Assembly (NCBI RefSeq): GCF_902498065.1
Contig: NZ_CABVIR010000001.1
Coordinates: 1,612,001-1,676,000, forward strand
Length of the DNA: 64,000 nucleotides
Reading direction: 5' to 3'
Source: Pseudomonas fluorescens
GTDB taxonomy: Bacteria; Pseudomonadota; Gammaproteobacteria; Pseudomonadales; Pseudomonadaceae
Shown here: positions 1 to 11,900 of the stretch, in pieces
Position numbering within the stretch: position 1 is the stretch's first letter
Layout of the letters: each line of letters starts with the position of its first letter
Made by a program: the position numbers and the translations under genes
Notes under the pieces: generated by a model
Databases searched by the model: none
Told to the model about the DNA's origin: nothing
The model's input: only the letters and a program-made list of their open reading frames with translations

Positions 1-121
1 GGGCCAGATGGTCAAGGAATTCGACACCGTGGTCTTCAGCGCACCGATCAACGTCGTGCAAGGCCCAGTCAAGACTCAATTCGGTTACCACTTGCTTGAA
101 GTGACCAGCCGTCAGGACTAA
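1..121 (+). CDS. Parvulin-type peptidyl-prolyl isomerase, C-terminal fragment
   Basis: Only the last 39 codons are in the window, in the frame starting at base 2 and ending with TAA at 119-121. The visible tail has the parvulin C-terminal pattern: GQMV, then a Val-Val-Phe strand, then GPVKTQFGYHLLEV. Parvulins of this class are single-domain PPIases that isomerise Xaa-Pro bonds. The tail is clearly paralogous to the complete 91-residue parvulin at 15732-16007 (shared GQMV, GP-I/V-K and FGYHL). Whether this is a small cytosolic PpiC or a larger SurA/PpiD-like protein cannot be told from the fragment. A strong terminator follows at once. Confidence 0.85.
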   Translation, partial: GQMVKEFDTVVFSAPINVVQGPVKTQFGYHLLEVTSRQD

Positions 122-145
122 GTAATTCGCGAAGTTTCACGCACA

Positions 146-176
146 ACGGCCCGCCTTATGGTGGGCCGTCGTGTTT
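146..176 (+). terminator. Rho-independent terminator after the parvulin gene
   Basis: A 10-bp stem (ACGGCCCGCC at 146-155 against GGTGGGCCGT at 160-169, one G-U pair) closes a TTAT loop and is followed by a T-containing tail. It separates the parvulin gene from yejA. Confidence 0.85.
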
Positions 177-257
177 CGGGTACGTGATACGGCTGGCGAG
201 GGACGCGCCGCTAGCGTACAAATTGCGGTTATCGATTACCCGGCTCTAAGGCTGACA

Positions 258-2126
258 ATGCGACTGGCTTTCCCTACTTTGCTGTTCACTGCCGTGGCCC
301 TGTTGTTGGGCGCCGCCGGTGTGAACGCCGCACCGCAACATGCGCTGACCGTCTATGGCGAGCCAGCGAAATACCCTGCCGGCTTCAGTCATTTTGCCTA
401 CACCAATCCGCAAGCGCCAAAGGGCGGGACAATGCGTCGCTCGGCGATCGAGATCGGGCATTTCGATCATGTCCTGCCTTATATAGACAAAGGCATCGGC
501 GTGACGCAGATCGACGGTTTGATCTATTCGCCGCTGGCCCAGCGCTCGCTGGACGAGCCTTACACCGTTTATGGCCTGGTAGCGCAGAAGATGGAGCGCT
601 CCGAAGACGGTTTGTCCCTGCGTTTCTACCTCAACCCCAAGGCCCGCTTCGCCGATGGCAAGCCGATCACCGCCGAAGACGTGCGCTACACCTTCGACCT
701 GCTGATGACCCAGGGCAGCCTGCGATATCGCACCCAGTTCGCCGACGTCAAAGGCGTCGAGGTGGAATCGCCGGGCACCGTTCGTTTCGACTTCAAGACC
801 AACGAAAACCGCACCCTGCCCCTCGACATCGCGACTTTGCCGGTATTTCCCGAGCATTGGTGGAAAACCCGCGACTTCGCCAGCGGCGGTGGTTACGAGC
901 CCCCCTTGGGCAGCGGCCCGTACAAGGTGGGCAAGGTCGATTCCGGACGCAGTATCACCTTCGAACGCAATCCGGACTGGTGGGGCAAGGACTTGCCAGT
1001 CAGCCGTGGGCTCTACAATTTCGATCACTTCAGCATCGAGTATTTCGGTGATACCGATGTGGCGCGTCAGGTGTTGCGCGGCGGAGCCTACGACTACAAC
1101 CGTGAATTCTCCGCCACCGGTTATTCCATCGGCTACGAAGGCCCGGCCCTCAGCGACGGTCGCCTGCAAAAGTCGCACCTGGCCAGAGAAGCGCCGCAGT
1201 CGGCCCAGGGCTTTGTGTTCAATCTGCAAAATCCGATGTTCCAGGACCGCCGTGTCCGTCAGGCGCTGGTGATGCTGTGGGATTTCGAATGGAGCAACCG
1301 GCAGATGATGCGCGACCTCTATATCCGCCAGCAGAGCTTCTTCTCCAACACCGCCCTCGCCGCCCGCAGCCTGCCGGACGCCGCCGAACTGGCGATTCTT
1401 GAACCCCTGCGCGGACAGATCCCCGACGAAGTATTTACCAAAGTCTTCGAAGCACCGAAAACCGACGGCAGTGGCGTGATCCGCGACAAACAACTGCAAG
1501 CGCTGGATTTGCTCGAACAGGCCGGCTGGACACCCGATGGCGATCAACTGGTGAATGCCGAGGGCAAGCCGCTGAGCTTCACCTTCCTGGTCAGCCAGAA
1601 CGGCATGGACCGTTTGCTGCTGCCCTACAAGCGCACGCTGAAGCAGATCGGCATCGACCTGAACATCCGCCGAATCGACTCCTCGCAGTACGTCAATCGC
1701 CTGATGTCCCGGGATTACGACATGATCGTCACCGGCTACCCGGTCACCACGTCGCCGGGCAACGAGTTGAACAATTACTTTGGTTCGGCAGCGGCCAACG
1801 ATCCGGGCTCCAACAACTACATGGTGTTGAAGAATCCGGCGGTCGATACGCTGGTCAACGGCCTCGTCCGCGCCACCACCCAGGCCGACATGTTGCGCTA
1901 CGCCCATGCCCTCGACCGGGTACTGCAATGGAACTACTACTGGATTCCCAACTATTACCCGCCGGGCAGTTCAACCGTGTGGTGGAACCGTTTCGGCATT
2001 CCCAGCGTGCAAGCGGCCAATGACGAAGCCATCGAGAGTTGGTGGGAAGTGAGCACCACCCCGCTGACCAATCAACAGATGACTGCCGAACTGATCAAGC
2101 GCGGCAAACCCGGAGGGCCGCACTGA
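258..2126 (+). CDS. yejA: Periplasmic peptide-binding protein of the YejABEF importer
   Basis: This is a 622-residue extracytoplasmic solute-binding protein of family 5 (SBP_bac_5: dipeptide/oligopeptide class). A start at 258 gives a clean signal peptide (Met-Arg, hydrophobic core about residues 5-22, AlaProGln after the cleavage region). The frame is open further upstream but that part has no signal character, and TAAGG lies just before 258. The body shows the family pattern [20 protein letters not shown] and [17 protein letters not shown]. The stop codon overlaps the start of yejB (TGATG), so the transporter is translationally coupled. Known Yej systems import oligopeptides, including peptide-nucleotide antibiotics of the microcin C type. 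The substrate here is inferred. Confidence 0.93.
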   Translation: MRLAFPTLLFTAVALLLGAAGVNAAPQHALTVYGEPAKYPAGFSHFAYTNPQAPKGGTMRRSAIEIGHFDHVLPYIDKGIGVTQIDGLIYSPLAQRSLDEPYTVYGLVAQKMERSEDGLSLRFYLNPKARFADGKPITAEDVRYTFDLLMTQGSLRYRTQFADVKGVEVESPGTVRFDFKTNENRTLPLDIATLPVFPEHWWKTRDFASGGGYEPPLGSGPYKVGKVDSGRSITFERNPDWWGKDLPVSRGLYNFDHFSIEYFGDTDVARQVLRGGAYDYNREFSATGYSIGYEGPALSDGRLQKSHLAREAPQSAQGFVFNLQNPMFQDRRVRQALVMLWDFEWSNRQMMRDLYIRQQSFFSNTALAARSLPDAAELAILEPLRGQIPDEVFTKVFEAPKTDGSGVIRDKQLQALDLLEQAGWTPDGDQLVNAEGKPLSFTFLVSQNGMDRLLLPYKRTLKQIGIDLNIRRIDSSQYVNRLMSRDYDMIVTGYPVTTSPGNELNNYFGSAAANDPGSNNYMVLKNPAVDTLVNGLVRATTQADMLRYAHALDRVLQWNYYWIPNYYPPGSSTVWWNRFGIPSVQAANDEAIESWWEVSTTPLTNQQMTAELIKRGKPGGPH

Positions 2127-3187
2127 TGTGGGCTTATATTCTGCGGCGCCTGCTGCTGATCATTCCGACGCTGGTGATCATTCTGCTGGTCAACTTCGTC
2201 ATCGTTCAGGCCGCACCGGGCGGACCGGTGGAACAGGCGATCGCTCACTTGCAAGGCATCGGCGGGGCCAGCGTGGGCGGCGGTTCCAGCGAGGTCATGA
2301 GCGGCAGTTCGCGAGCCAGTCGCGGCCTCGACCCGCAACTGATCAAGGAAATCGAAAAACAGTACGGCTTCGACAAACCGGCGTACGAGCGTCTGTGGCT
2401 GATGCTCAAAAGTTATGCGCAACTGGATTTCGGCAAGAGCTTTTTCCGCGGCGCCACGGTCACCGACCTGATTCTCGAAAAAATGCCGGTGACCATTTCC
2501 CTCGGGCTCTGGGCCACGCTGATCACCTACCTGGTGTCGATCCCGCTGGGCATACGCAAAGCCGTGCACCACGGCAGCCATTTCGACATCTGGAGCAGCA
2601 CCGCGATCATCATTGGCTACGCGATGCCGGCGTTCCTGTTTGCGATGTTCCTGATCGTCGTGTTTGCCGGAGGCACGTCGCTGAACTGGTTCCCGGTGCG
2701 TGGCCTGGTCTCGGACAACTTCGAATCGCTGTCCACCGTGGGCAAGATCGCCGACTACTTCTGGCACCTGGTATTACCCGTCACAGCGCTGGTCATCGGT
2801 GGATTTGCCACATTGACCATCCTGACCAAAAACTCCTTCCTCAATGAAATCACTCGCCAGTACGTGGTCACGGCGCGGGCCAAAGGCATGAGTGAACGCC
2901 GCGTGCTGTACGGCCACGTGTTCCGCAACGCCATGCTGCTGGTGGTGTCGGGCATTCCTCAGGCGTTCATCAGCGTGTTTTTTGCCGGCTCGCTGCTGAT
3001 CGAGGTGATCTTTTCCCTCGATGGCCTGGGCCGCATGAGTTACGAAGCCGCGGTGTCGCGGGACTATCCGGTGGTGTTCGGTTCGCTGTTCATCTTCACG
3101 CTGTTCGGCCTCCTGATAAAACTGGTCGGCGACCTGTGCTACACGCTGGTCGACCCGCGTATCGACTTCGCCGCGAGGAACGCCTGA
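2126..3187 (+). CDS. yejB: Peptide ABC transporter permease YejB
   Basis: This 353-residue inner-membrane permease belongs to the DppB/OppB class. It begins [19 protein letters not shown], the usual first transmembrane helix. The EAA loop is visible late in the protein ([20 protein letters not shown], then FRNAMLL), where the permease docks on the ATPase. A Gly/Ser-rich insertion at about residues 50-70 is typical of YejB and longer than in DppB. The start at 2126 overlaps the yejA stop, and the stop overlaps the yejE ATG by one base. It forms the membrane channel with YejE. Confidence 0.93.
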   Translation: MWAYILRRLLLIIPTLVIILLVNFVIVQAAPGGPVEQAIAHLQGIGGASVGGGSSEVMSGSSRASRGLDPQLIKEIEKQYGFDKPAYERLWLMLKSYAQLDFGKSFFRGATVTDLILEKMPVTISLGLWATLITYLVSIPLGIRKAVHHGSHFDIWSSTAIIIGYAMPAFLFAMFLIVVFAGGTSLNWFPVRGLVSDNFESLSTVGKIADYFWHLVLPVTALVIGGFATLTILTKNSFLNEITRQYVVTARAKGMSERRVLYGHVFRNAMLLVVSGIPQAFISVFFAGSLLIEVIFSLDGLGRMSYEAAVSRDYPVVFGSLFIFTLFGLLIKLVGDLCYTLVDPRIDFAARNA

Positions 3188-4209
3188 TGCTCAAGCTTTC
3201 GCCGTTGGCGCGCCGCCGTTTCGAACGATTCAAGAAAAACCGCCGTGGCTGGTGGTCGCTGTGGTTGTTTATCGGCCTGTTTATGCTGACCCTCGGCGGC
3301 GAGCTGATCGCCAACGACAAACCGCTGGTGGTCAGTTATCAGGGCTCGCTGTACTTCCCGGCCTTCAAGCGCTACACCGAGCAGGAATTCGGCGGGCAAC
3401 TGCCGTTCCAGGCGGACTACCGCAGCGACTATGTTCAGAAGCTGATCAAAAAGGACGGCGGCTGGTTACTGTTCCCGCCGATTCCATTCAGCGACGACAC
3501 GCCCAACTATGACTTGAACAAACCCGCGCCGAGCCCGCCGTCGAATGTCAATTGGCTGGGCACCGACGACCAGGCGCGCGACGTGTTGGCGCGGGTGATA
3601 TTTGGCGCACGGGTGTCGATTCTGTTTGCACTGATGCTGACCGTTGTCAGCGCACTGATCGGCATCGCCGCCGGGGCGCTTCAAGGCTATTACGGCGGCT
3701 GGGTCGACCTGATCGGTCAGCGCTTGCTGGAAGTCTGGTCGGGATTGCCGGTGTTGTACCTGCTGATCATCCTGTCGGGGTTCGTCGAGCCGAATTTCTG
3801 GTGGCTACTGGGGATCATGGCGTTGTTTTCCTGGCTGGCGCTGGTGGACGTGGTGCGTGCCGAGTTCCTGCGCGGGCGCAACCTCGAATACGTCAAAGCC
3901 GCACGGGCACTGGGCCTGACCGACCGCAAAGTCATCGTTCGGCACATCTTGCCGAACGCGATGAACGCGACGCTGAGTTACCTGCCGTTCATTTTGACCG
4001 GGGCCATTTCGACGCTCACCGCGCTGGACTTCCTCGGTTTCGGCATGCCGGCCGGCAGTGCCTCGCTGGGCGAACTGATCGGTCAGGGCAAGCAGAACCT
4101 GCAAGCACCGTGGCTGGGGCTGACCGCGTTTTTCACCCTCGCGCTGATCCTTTCTTTATTGGTGTTTATCGGCGAGGCGTTGCGAGATGCCTTTGACCCT
4201 CGATCCTGA
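3187..4209 (+). CDS. yejE: Peptide ABC transporter permease YejE
   Basis: This 340-residue permease is of the DppC/OppC class, with an N-terminal OppC-type cytoplasmic start rich in Arg/Lys, then one helix, a periplasmic segment, and the main five-helix domain after about residue 130 (WLGTDDQARDVLARVIFGAR). The EAA loop is YVKAARALGLTDRKVIVRHI followed by LPNAMNA. The TGATG overlap with yejB and the 14-bp gap to yejF place it inside one operon. It pairs with YejB to form the translocation path. Confidence 0.93.
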   Translation: MLKLSPLARRRFERFKKNRRGWWSLWLFIGLFMLTLGGELIANDKPLVVSYQGSLYFPAFKRYTEQEFGGQLPFQADYRSDYVQKLIKKDGGWLLFPPIPFSDDTPNYDLNKPAPSPPSNVNWLGTDDQARDVLARVIFGARVSILFALMLTVVSALIGIAAGALQGYYGGWVDLIGQRLLEVWSGLPVLYLLIILSGFVEPNFWWLLGIMALFSWLALVDVVRAEFLRGRNLEYVKAARALGLTDRKVIVRHILPNAMNATLSYLPFILTGAISTLTALDFLGFGMPAGSASLGELIGQGKQNLQAPWLGLTAFFTLALILSLLVFIGEALRDAFDPRS

Positions 4210-4223
4210 CGCGGACTGTTGAT

Positions 4224-5804
4224 ATGAGTAACAACCTGATCGAAATCCGTGACCTCTGCGTGGCCTTCAGTGGCCAGGCCGTGGTGCGTAACCTGTGTCT
4301 GGACATCCGCCCCGGTGAATGCCTGGCGCTGGTGGGTGAGTCGGGTTCCGGCAAATCGGTGACCGCGCACTCGATCCTGCAATTGCTGCCCGAGACCGGC
4401 ACCGAAACCACCGGCAGCATCCGCTATCGTGGCAAGGAGCTGCTCGGCGCCTCTTCGAAGGTGTTGCGGGAGTTGCGCGGCAACCGCATCGCGATGATCT
4501 TCCAGGAACCGATGACCTCGCTCAATCCGCTGCACAGCATTGAAAAGCAGATCGGCGAAACCCTGCTGTTGCACAAGGGCCTGACCGGTAAAGCGGCACA
4601 GGCACGGATTCTTGAGTTGCTGCACCTCGTGGGTATCCAAAAGCCCAAAGAACGGCTCAAGGCCTATCCGCATCAGCTTTCCGGCGGCCAACGGCAACGG
4701 GTCATGATCGCTATGGCGCTGGCCTGCGAACCGGAGTTGCTGATCGCCGACGAGCCCACCACCGCGCTCGACGTCACGGTGCAGCGCAAGATCCTGATCC
4801 TGCTCAAATCCCTGCAACAGCGGCTCGGCATGTCATTGCTGCTGATCAGCCACGACCTCAATCTGGTGCGCAGCATCGCTCAGCGCGTGTGCGTGATGAA
4901 GGCCGGGGAAATCGTTGAACAAGCGCCGTGCGAAACGCTGTTCACCGAGCCGAAACATCCCTACAGCTGCGTGCTGCTCAATGCCGAACCGGAAGGCGAA
5001 GCCCTGCCCCGGGACCCACGCGAGAACGTTCTGGAAGTGGAAAATCTTTCCGTGCGTTTTGCCCTGAGCGGCGGACTGTTCCAGCGCAAAACGTATTTGC
5101 ACGCGGTGGATGGCATCAGCCTGAATGTCCAGCGCGGCAAGACGCTGGGCATTGTCGGTGAATCCGGTTCCGGCAAATCCACACTGGGCCAGGCGATCCT
5201 GCGCCTGCTCGATTCCGAAGGCAGTATTCGTTTTCAGGGTGAAGCGCTGGACGGTTTGACACAAAAGCAGCTGCGGCCATGGCGCAAGAAAATGCAGGTG
5301 GTGTTCCAGGACCCCTTCGGCAGCCTGAGTCCGCGGATGTCCGTGGCGCAGATCATCAGCGAAGGCCTTGAGGTTCACAGCCAATTGACGGCGGACGAAT
5401 GCAAGGCCGAAGTGATTCGCGCACTGCAGGAAGTCGGCCTCGACCCGCAAAGTCGCCATCGCTACCCCCACGAGTTCTCCGGCGGCCAACGCCAACGCAT
5501 CGCCATCGCTCGGGCGCTGGTGCTGAAACCGGCGCTGATCCTGCTGGACGAACCGACCTCGGCGCTGGACCGCACCGTGCAGAAGCAAGTGGTCGCGCTG
5601 TTGCGCCAACTCCAGGAAAAGCACGGCCTGACGTACCTGTTTATCAGCCACGACCTGGCGGTGGTGCGCGCCCTCGCCCACGACATGATCGTGATCAAGG
5701 ACGGCAAAGTGGTGGAAAGCGGTGCCAGCCACGATGTGTTTGATTCGCCGCAGCATCCGTACACCAAAGAGCTGTTGGCGGCGGCGCATCTGCAGTCGGC
5801 ATAA
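4224..5804 (+). CDS. yejF: Fused double ATPase of the YejABEF peptide importer
   Basis: This 526-residue protein holds two complete ABC ATPase domains in one chain, as is normal for YejF (DppD and DppF fused). The Walker A motifs GESGSGKS lie at about residues 38-45 and 312-319. Each half has its own signature ([17 protein letters not shown] and [17 protein letters not shown]) and Walker B ([12 protein letters not shown] and [12 protein letters not shown]). The OppD/F-type C-terminal motif with HPY occurs after each half. It powers uptake by YejB/YejE. A REPIN lies just downstream, and no strong classical terminator was seen before it. Confidence 0.95.
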   Translation: MSNNLIEIRDLCVAFSGQAVVRNLCLDIRPGECLALVGESGSGKSVTAHSILQLLPETGTETTGSIRYRGKELLGASSKVLRELRGNRIAMIFQEPMTSLNPLHSIEKQIGETLLLHKGLTGKAAQARILELLHLVGIQKPKERLKAYPHQLSGGQRQRVMIAMALACEPELLIADEPTTALDVTVQRKILILLKSLQQRLGMSLLLISHDLNLVRSIAQRVCVMKAGEIVEQAPCETLFTEPKHPYSCVLLNAEPEGEALPRDPRENVLEVENLSVRFALSGGLFQRKTYLHAVDGISLNVQRGKTLGIVGESGSGKSTLGQAILRLLDSEGSIRFQGEALDGLTQKQLRPWRKKMQVVFQDPFGSLSPRMSVAQIISEGLEVHSQLTADECKAEVIRALQEVGLDPQSRHRYPHEFSGGQRQRIAIARALVLKPALILLDEPTSALDRTVQKQVVALLRQLQEKHGLTYLFISHDLAVVRALAHDMIVIKDGKVVESGASHDVFDSPQHPYTKELLAAAHLQSA

Positions 5805-5831
5805 TCCTGTCGTTGAACCGCGTAGCGGCCA

Positions 5832-5904
5832 TCGCGAGCAGGCTCGCTCCCACAGGGGATTTGTGAACGACACAGATCTACTGTGGGAGCGAGCCTGCTC
5901 GCGA
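5832..5904. repeat. REPIN (two inverted REP elements, GAGCAGGCTC stem type)
   Basis: Two REP copies lie in inverted orientation (arms 5832-5854 and 5882-5904), each with a short internal palindrome around GAGCAGGCTC and the conserved GCTCCCACA tail. The pair sits between yejF and the regulator at 5946. It is a typical Pseudomonas REPIN, mobilised in trans by a RAYT transposase, and no such transposase is in this window. It may also end or stabilise the yej transcript. Confidence 0.9.
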
Positions 5905-5945
5905 AGACGCCCGCGAAGACACCAAACCTTTTGGATATGACACTC

Positions 5946-7361
5946 ATGAACACCACCGAAAGCCTCAAGGATTACCAGCGCGTTCGCCTGTTGGCGATCC
6001 GCTCCCTGTTCGAGATCATTGAGCAGTCCAGCGAAGGCACGGTGATTGTCGATCGCGACGCGAACATCGTCTGGATGAACGAGCGTTACGCCCGACGCTT
6101 CGGTCTCGAATCGGCGGAAGTGGCGATTGGCAAGGCCTGCGAAAGCGTGATCCCCGGCAGCCTGCTACGGGAAGTGGTGCGCACCGGCCGACCGATTCTG
6201 CTCGACATGCAGGACACGCCCAAAGAACCCTTGGTGGTGATGCGCCTGCCAATCCACGACGATGCCGGCGTGGTGATCGGTGCGATTGGTTTTGCGCTGT
6301 TCGACGAGTTGCGCAGCCTGTCGCCGATGCTCAAGCGCTACATGAGCATGCAGGAGGAACTGGCCTCCACCCGCTCGCTGCTGCGCGCAAGGCAAACCAA
6401 GTACAACTTTGCACACTTTATTGGTACCAGCGCCGCCAGCCTCGAAGTCAAACGCCGCGCCCGGCGCAGTGCCAGTGCTGATTCTCCGGTGTTGCTGCTG
6501 GGCGAAACCGGCACCGGCAAAGAATTGCTGGCCCAGGCGATTCATGGCGCATCACCCCGTGCGCACAAGGCGTTCGTCAGCATCAACAGCGCAGCGATTC
6601 CCGAGGCGCTGCTCGAGGCCGAATTCTTCGGCACCGCCCCTGGCGCGTTTACCGGTGCCGATCGCAAGGGTCGTGTCGGCAAGTTGCAGATTGCACAGGG
6701 CGGCACGTTATTCCTCGATGAAATCGGCGACATGCCGCTGCCGCTGCAAAGCAAGCTGCTGCGGGTGCTGCAGGAAAAGGAATTCGAACCGGTCGGGTCC
6801 AACGAAGTGATTCAGAGCGATGTGCGGGTGATCGCCGCGACCTCCACCGACCTTGAAGCCGCGATTAAACACGGCGAGTTTCGCGCCGACTTGTATTACC
6901 GCCTCAATGTGCTGCCGATCCAGGTCCCGCCGCTGCGTGATCGCCTCGATGATTTGCCGGCGCTCAGTGAAGCCATCCTTGAGGAGTTGCGCAGTCAGCA
7001 CGAACTGAACCGCGAGGCGCTGGAGCTGCTGGCTCAACACGCCTGGCCGGGGAACATTCGCGAGTTGCGCAACGTGCTCGAACGGGCGGCGTTGCTCAGT
7101 GACAACCTGATGCTGAATGCGCAGGATATCCGCGCTGCGATTGGTACGTTAACGCCGGTCGAACGCACGGCGCCCTCAATGATTGAATCGGTTGTACATG
7201 AGACCTTCAGCGAGGCTCGTGAACGATTTGACCGGCAACTGATTGAATCCGCCCTCGCGCAATGCGGGGGCAAGGTGATTGAAGCAGCGGCTCGGTTGGG
7301 GCTTGGGCGGTCGACGTTGTACAAGAAGATGGTGGCACTGGGGATTGCAGAGTCTCCATAA
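5946..7361 (+). CDS. hbcR: Sigma-54-dependent activator of 3-hydroxybutyrate use
   Basis: This 471-residue enhancer-binding protein (474 if it starts at the in-frame ATG at 5937) has three parts. An N-terminal PAS domain lies at about residues 15-115 ([20 protein letters not shown]). The central AAA+ domain has Walker A GETGTGKE, the RpoN-contacting GAFTGA loop and Walker [12 protein letters not shown]. The C-terminal Fis-type helix-turn-helix is [20 protein letters not shown]. The downstream operon encodes a GntP permease, 3-hydroxybutyrate dehydrogenase and acetoacetyl-CoA synthetase. From memory, the P. aeruginosa PA2005 activator has the same arrangement and controls (R)-3-hydroxybutyrate catabolism, so the name rests on architecture and context. 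The PAS domain may sense the substrate. Confidence 0.85.
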   Translation: MNTTESLKDYQRVRLLAIRSLFEIIEQSSEGTVIVDRDANIVWMNERYARRFGLESAEVAIGKACESVIPGSLLREVVRTGRPILLDMQDTPKEPLVVMRLPIHDDAGVVIGAIGFALFDELRSLSPMLKRYMSMQEELASTRSLLRARQTKYNFAHFIGTSAASLEVKRRARRSASADSPVLLLGETGTGKELLAQAIHGASPRAHKAFVSINSAAIPEALLEAEFFGTAPGAFTGADRKGRVGKLQIAQGGTLFLDEIGDMPLPLQSKLLRVLQEKEFEPVGSNEVIQSDVRVIAATSTDLEAAIKHGEFRADLYYRLNVLPIQVPPLRDRLDDLPALSEAILEELRSQHELNREALELLAQHAWPGNIRELRNVLERAALLSDNLMLNAQDIRAAIGTLTPVERTAPSMIESVVHETFSEARERFDRQLIESALAQCGGKVIEAAARLGLGRSTLYKKMVALGIAESP

Positions 7362-7393
7362 AGAGACATACATCTCCATTGTTAGACAGACCA

Positions 7394-7472
7394 GCGCGAG
7401 CAGGCCCGCTCCCACAGGTTATGCATTTCACCAGAGAAATTCGGTCAACTGTGGGAGCGAGCCTGCTCGCGA
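7394..7472. repeat. REPIN, one arm diverged
   Basis: This is an inverted REP pair between the hbcR-like gene and the permease operon. The left arm has GAGCAGGCCC instead of GAGCAGGCTC, so its small internal hairpin is imperfect. The right arm is canonical. It lies upstream of the proposed activator site and sigma-54 promoter and does not disrupt them. Confidence 0.85.
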
Positions 7473-7494
7473 TGAGGTCACACTGCCAGCACAC

Positions 7495-7510
7495 GTCTCA
7501 CATCAGAGAC
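7495..7510. promoter_or_regulatory. Candidate upstream activator site for the sigma-54 operon
   Basis: An inverted repeat GTCTC-N6-GAGAC lies about 65 bp upstream of the -24 element at 7575. Spacing and dyad symmetry suit binding of a Fis-type enhancer-binding protein dimer, presumably the adjacent regulator. No second copy was found nearby, and the motif is inferred, not a known consensus. Confidence 0.35.
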
Positions 7511-7574
7511 TATCAATCGTCCCCCTACATAACAAACTCAAGAAATATCCTTATATTTCAATATGTTGCATGTC

Positions 7575-7590
7575 TGGCACGAAACTCGCT
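7575..7590 (+). promoter_or_regulatory. Sigma-54 (-24/-12) promoter for the 3-hydroxybutyrate operon
   Basis: TGGCACGAAACTCGCT matches the RpoN consensus TGGCACG-N4-TTGCW at all but one strongly conserved base. The invariant GG and GC are exactly 10 nt apart. It lies 57 bp before the permease ATG at 7647, with AGGAG as ribosome binding site at 7634-7638. It fits the sigma-54 activator encoded directly upstream. Confidence 0.7.
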
Positions 7591-7646
7591 AAAGCCCTCC
7601 CCCACACAGCTTCACCCCACAAAAATAACAATCCAGGAGACACACC

Positions 7647-9038
7647 ATGAGTGTGATCATTGCCTTGGCAGCCCTCGCGCTGCTGATGCTCGCGGCCTAC
7701 CGTGGCTACAGCGTTATCCTCTTTGCCCCGATTGCCGCCCTCGGCGCCGTTCTGCTCACCGACCCGTCCGCCGTCGCTCCCGCTTTCACCGGGGTGTTCA
7801 TGGAGAAAATGGTCGGCTTCATCAAACTGTATTTTCCAGTGTTCCTGCTCGGTGCGGTGTTCGGCAAGCTGATTGAGTTGTCGGGTTTCTCGCGCTCCAT
7901 CGTTGCGGCAGCGATTCGCTTGCTCGGCACCCGTCAGGCAATGCTGGTGATCGTGCTGGTCTGCGCCCTGCTCACTTACGGCGGCGTGTCGCTGTTTGTG
8001 GTGGTGTTTGCGGTCTACCCGTTCGCGGCCGAGATGTTCCGCCAGAGCAATATTCCCAAGCGGTTGATCCCGGCGACCATTGCCCTCGGTGCCTTCTCGT
8101 TCACCATGGATGCCCTGCCCGGCACCCCGCAAATCCAGAACATCATCCCCAGCACTTTCTTCAACACCACCGCGTGGGCGGCGCCGTGGCTGGGTTTGAT
8201 CGGCTCAATCTTCGTGGTCTGCGCCGGCATGCTGTTTCTGCAGCGCCAGCGCAACAAGGCTCAGACTTCGGGTGAAGGCTACGGCACCGAACTGCGCAAC
8301 GAGCCGGAAACCGCCGCCGATATCAAGCTGCCAAATCCGTGGATCGCGCTGTCGCCGTTGCTGGCCGTTGGCATCATGAACCTGCTGTTTACCCAATGGA
8401 TTCCCCAGTGGTACGGCAAGACCCACAGCCTCGCGCTGCCGGGGATGGCTGCACCGGTGACCACCGAAGTCGCCAAACTCACAGCCATCTGGGCGGTTCA
8501 GGCAGCGTTGCTGGTCGGCATCATCATGGTGCTGGTGTTCGGCTTCCAGGCGATTCGCGGCAAGTTGGCCGAAGGCAGCAGAAGTGCGGTCAGCGGTTCA
8601 TTGCTGGCAGCGATGAACACGGCGTCGGAATACGGCTTTGGTGCGGTGATCGCCTCGCTGCCGGGCTTCCTGGTGCTGGCCGACTGGCTCAAAAGTATTC
8701 CCAACCCGCTGGTCAACGAAGCGATCACCGTCACCTTGCTGGCCGGCATCACCGGCTCCGCATCGGGCGGCATGAGCATCGCTCTGGCGGCCATGGCCAA
8801 TGACTTCATCGCCGCGGCCCATGCGGCCAACATCCCTCTGGAAGTGCTGCACCGGGTGGCCGCGATGGCCAGCGGCGGCATGGATACCCTGCCGCACAAC
8901 GGCGCAGTCATCACCTTGCTGGCGGTGACCGGCCTGACCCACCGCGAAGCCTACAAAGACATTTTCTGTATTACGCTGATCAAGACCCTGGCGGTTTTTG
9001 TGGTGATCGGTACTTTCTACGCCACTGGCATTGTGTGA
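7647..9038 (+). CDS. GntP-family permease, probable 3-hydroxybutyrate transporter
   Basis: This 463-residue polytopic inner-membrane protein of the GntP/ion-transporter superfamily has hydrophobic helices throughout. Conserved segments include SGFSRSIVAAAIRLLG, LPGTPQIQN and GMDTLPHNGAVITLLAVTG. GntP-type carriers take up gluconate and other hydroxy acids. The neighbours (3-hydroxybutyrate dehydrogenase and acetoacetyl-CoA synthetase in one operon) point to (R)-3-hydroxybutyrate and possibly acetoacetate. The start at 7647 has AGGAG nine bases upstream. The dehydrogenase start follows only 7 bp after its stop. Confidence 0.85.
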   Translation: MSVIIALAALALLMLAAYRGYSVILFAPIAALGAVLLTDPSAVAPAFTGVFMEKMVGFIKLYFPVFLLGAVFGKLIELSGFSRSIVAAAIRLLGTRQAMLVIVLVCALLTYGGVSLFVVVFAVYPFAAEMFRQSNIPKRLIPATIALGAFSFTMDALPGTPQIQNIIPSTFFNTTAWAAPWLGLIGSIFVVCAGMLFLQRQRNKAQTSGEGYGTELRNEPETAADIKLPNPWIALSPLLAVGIMNLLFTQWIPQWYGKTHSLALPGMAAPVTTEVAKLTAIWAVQAALLVGIIMVLVFGFQAIRGKLAEGSRSAVSGSLLAAMNTASEYGFGAVIASLPGFLVLADWLKSIPNPLVNEAITVTLLAGITGSASGGMSIALAAMANDFIAAAHAANIPLEVLHRVAAMASGGMDTLPHNGAVITLLAVTGLTHREAYKDIFCITLIKTLAVFVVIGTFYATGIV

Positions 9039-9045
9039 GGTATTC

Positions 9046-9819
9046 ATGACGACTCTTTCGGGCAAGACCGCTCTGGTCACTGGTTCCACCAGCGGCATCG
9101 GCCTGGGCATCGCCCTCAGCCTGGCCAAGGCTGGCGCGAACCTGATTCTCAACGGTTTCGGCGATGCCTCCACAGTGATTGCCGAGGTCGAACAGTTCGG
9201 CGGCAAGGTCGGTCATCACCCCGCCGATGTCAGCGACCCGGCGCAGATTGCCGACATGATCGCCTACGCCGAGCGTGAGTTCGGCGGCGTGGACATTCTG
9301 GTCAACAACGCCGGCATTCAGCACGTGGCGGCGGTGGAAGATTTTCCCGTGGAGCGCTGGGACTCGATCATTGCAATCAACCTGTCGTCGGTGTTTCACA
9401 GCACCCGTTTGAGCCTGCCGGGTATGCGCGCCAAGGGTTGGGGCCGGGTTATCAATATCGCCTCGGTGCATGGCCAGGTGGGATCGGTGGGTAAGGCGGC
9501 CTACGTCGCGGCCAAGCACGGGGTGATCGGTCTGACCAAAGTGGTCGGCCTGGAAACAGCCACCACCAATGTGACTTGCAACGCAATCTGTCCTGGCTGG
9601 GTGTTGACGCCGTTGGTGCAGAAGCAGATCGACGACCGCATCGCCAAAGGGGTTGATCCGCAGCAGGCGCAGCACGATTTGCTGGCTGAGAAACAGCCGT
9701 CGCTGGAGTTCGTCACGCCGCCGCAATTGGGTGAACTGGTGCTGTTCTTGTGCAGCGAGGCCGGCAGCCAGGTGCGCGGTGCGGCGTGGAATATTGATGG
9801 TGGGTGGTTGGCGCAGTGA
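9046..9819 (+). CDS. bdhA: 3-hydroxybutyrate dehydrogenase (SDR family)
   Basis: This 257-residue classical short-chain dehydrogenase oxidises (R)-3-hydroxybutyrate to acetoacetate with NAD+. The cofactor motif TGSTSGIGLGIA is at about residues 12-23. NNAG is at about 89-92, the catalytic Ser is in INIASVHGQVGSVGKAAYV, and the YxxxK pair is in AYVAAKHG. The C-terminal LVLFLCSEAG and RGAAWNIDGGW are characteristic of the PHB-cycle dehydrogenases. ATG 9046 is preceded by GAGG and is preferred over the GTG-type extension at 9031. It lies between the permease and the acetoacetyl-CoA synthetase. Confidence 0.93.
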   Translation: MTTLSGKTALVTGSTSGIGLGIALSLAKAGANLILNGFGDASTVIAEVEQFGGKVGHHPADVSDPAQIADMIAYAEREFGGVDILVNNAGIQHVAAVEDFPVERWDSIIAINLSSVFHSTRLSLPGMRAKGWGRVINIASVHGQVGSVGKAAYVAAKHGVIGLTKVVGLETATTNVTCNAICPGWVLTPLVQKQIDDRIAKGVDPQQAQHDLLAEKQPSLEFVTPPQLGELVLFLCSEAGSQVRGAAWNIDGGWLAQ

Positions 9820-9845
9820 TTGGGCGATAGACCGTGTAATCGTTC

Positions 9846-9865
9846 ATCGCCGGCAAGCCGGCGAT
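9846..9865. repeat. Single short REP-like palindrome in the operon
   Basis: ATCGCCGGCAAGCCGGCGAT is a perfect 8-bp inverted repeat around a short loop in the 79-bp gap between bdhA and the acetoacetyl-CoA synthetase. It resembles the stem of the other REP elements but lacks the GCTCCCACA tail. It could act as an mRNA-stabilising or attenuating hairpin within the operon. Confidence 0.6.
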
Positions 9866-9898
9866 TGGATCTCGAAATAGAAAAAGAAGAGGCAAAAA

Positions 9899-11854
<1,956 letters not shown>

Positions 11855-11860
11855 AACACG

Positions 11861-11892
11861 CCCCTTTGCAGGAGCCGGCGCCTGCAAAGGGG
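11861..11892. terminator. Strong convergent hairpin terminator
   Basis: A perfect 12-bp stem (CCCCTTTGCAGG at 11861-11872 and CCTGCAAAGGGG at 11881-11892) closes an 8-nt loop. It lies between the converging ends of the acetoacetyl-CoA synthetase gene and the PilU-like gene. It has no long T-run but is placed to stop transcription from both sides. Confidence 0.75.
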
Positions 11893-11900
11893 GATGTGGG

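Noticed and set aside
246..1928. A minus-strand open frame of 560 codons opposite yejA
   Set aside because: Antisense shadow of yejA with no credible product.
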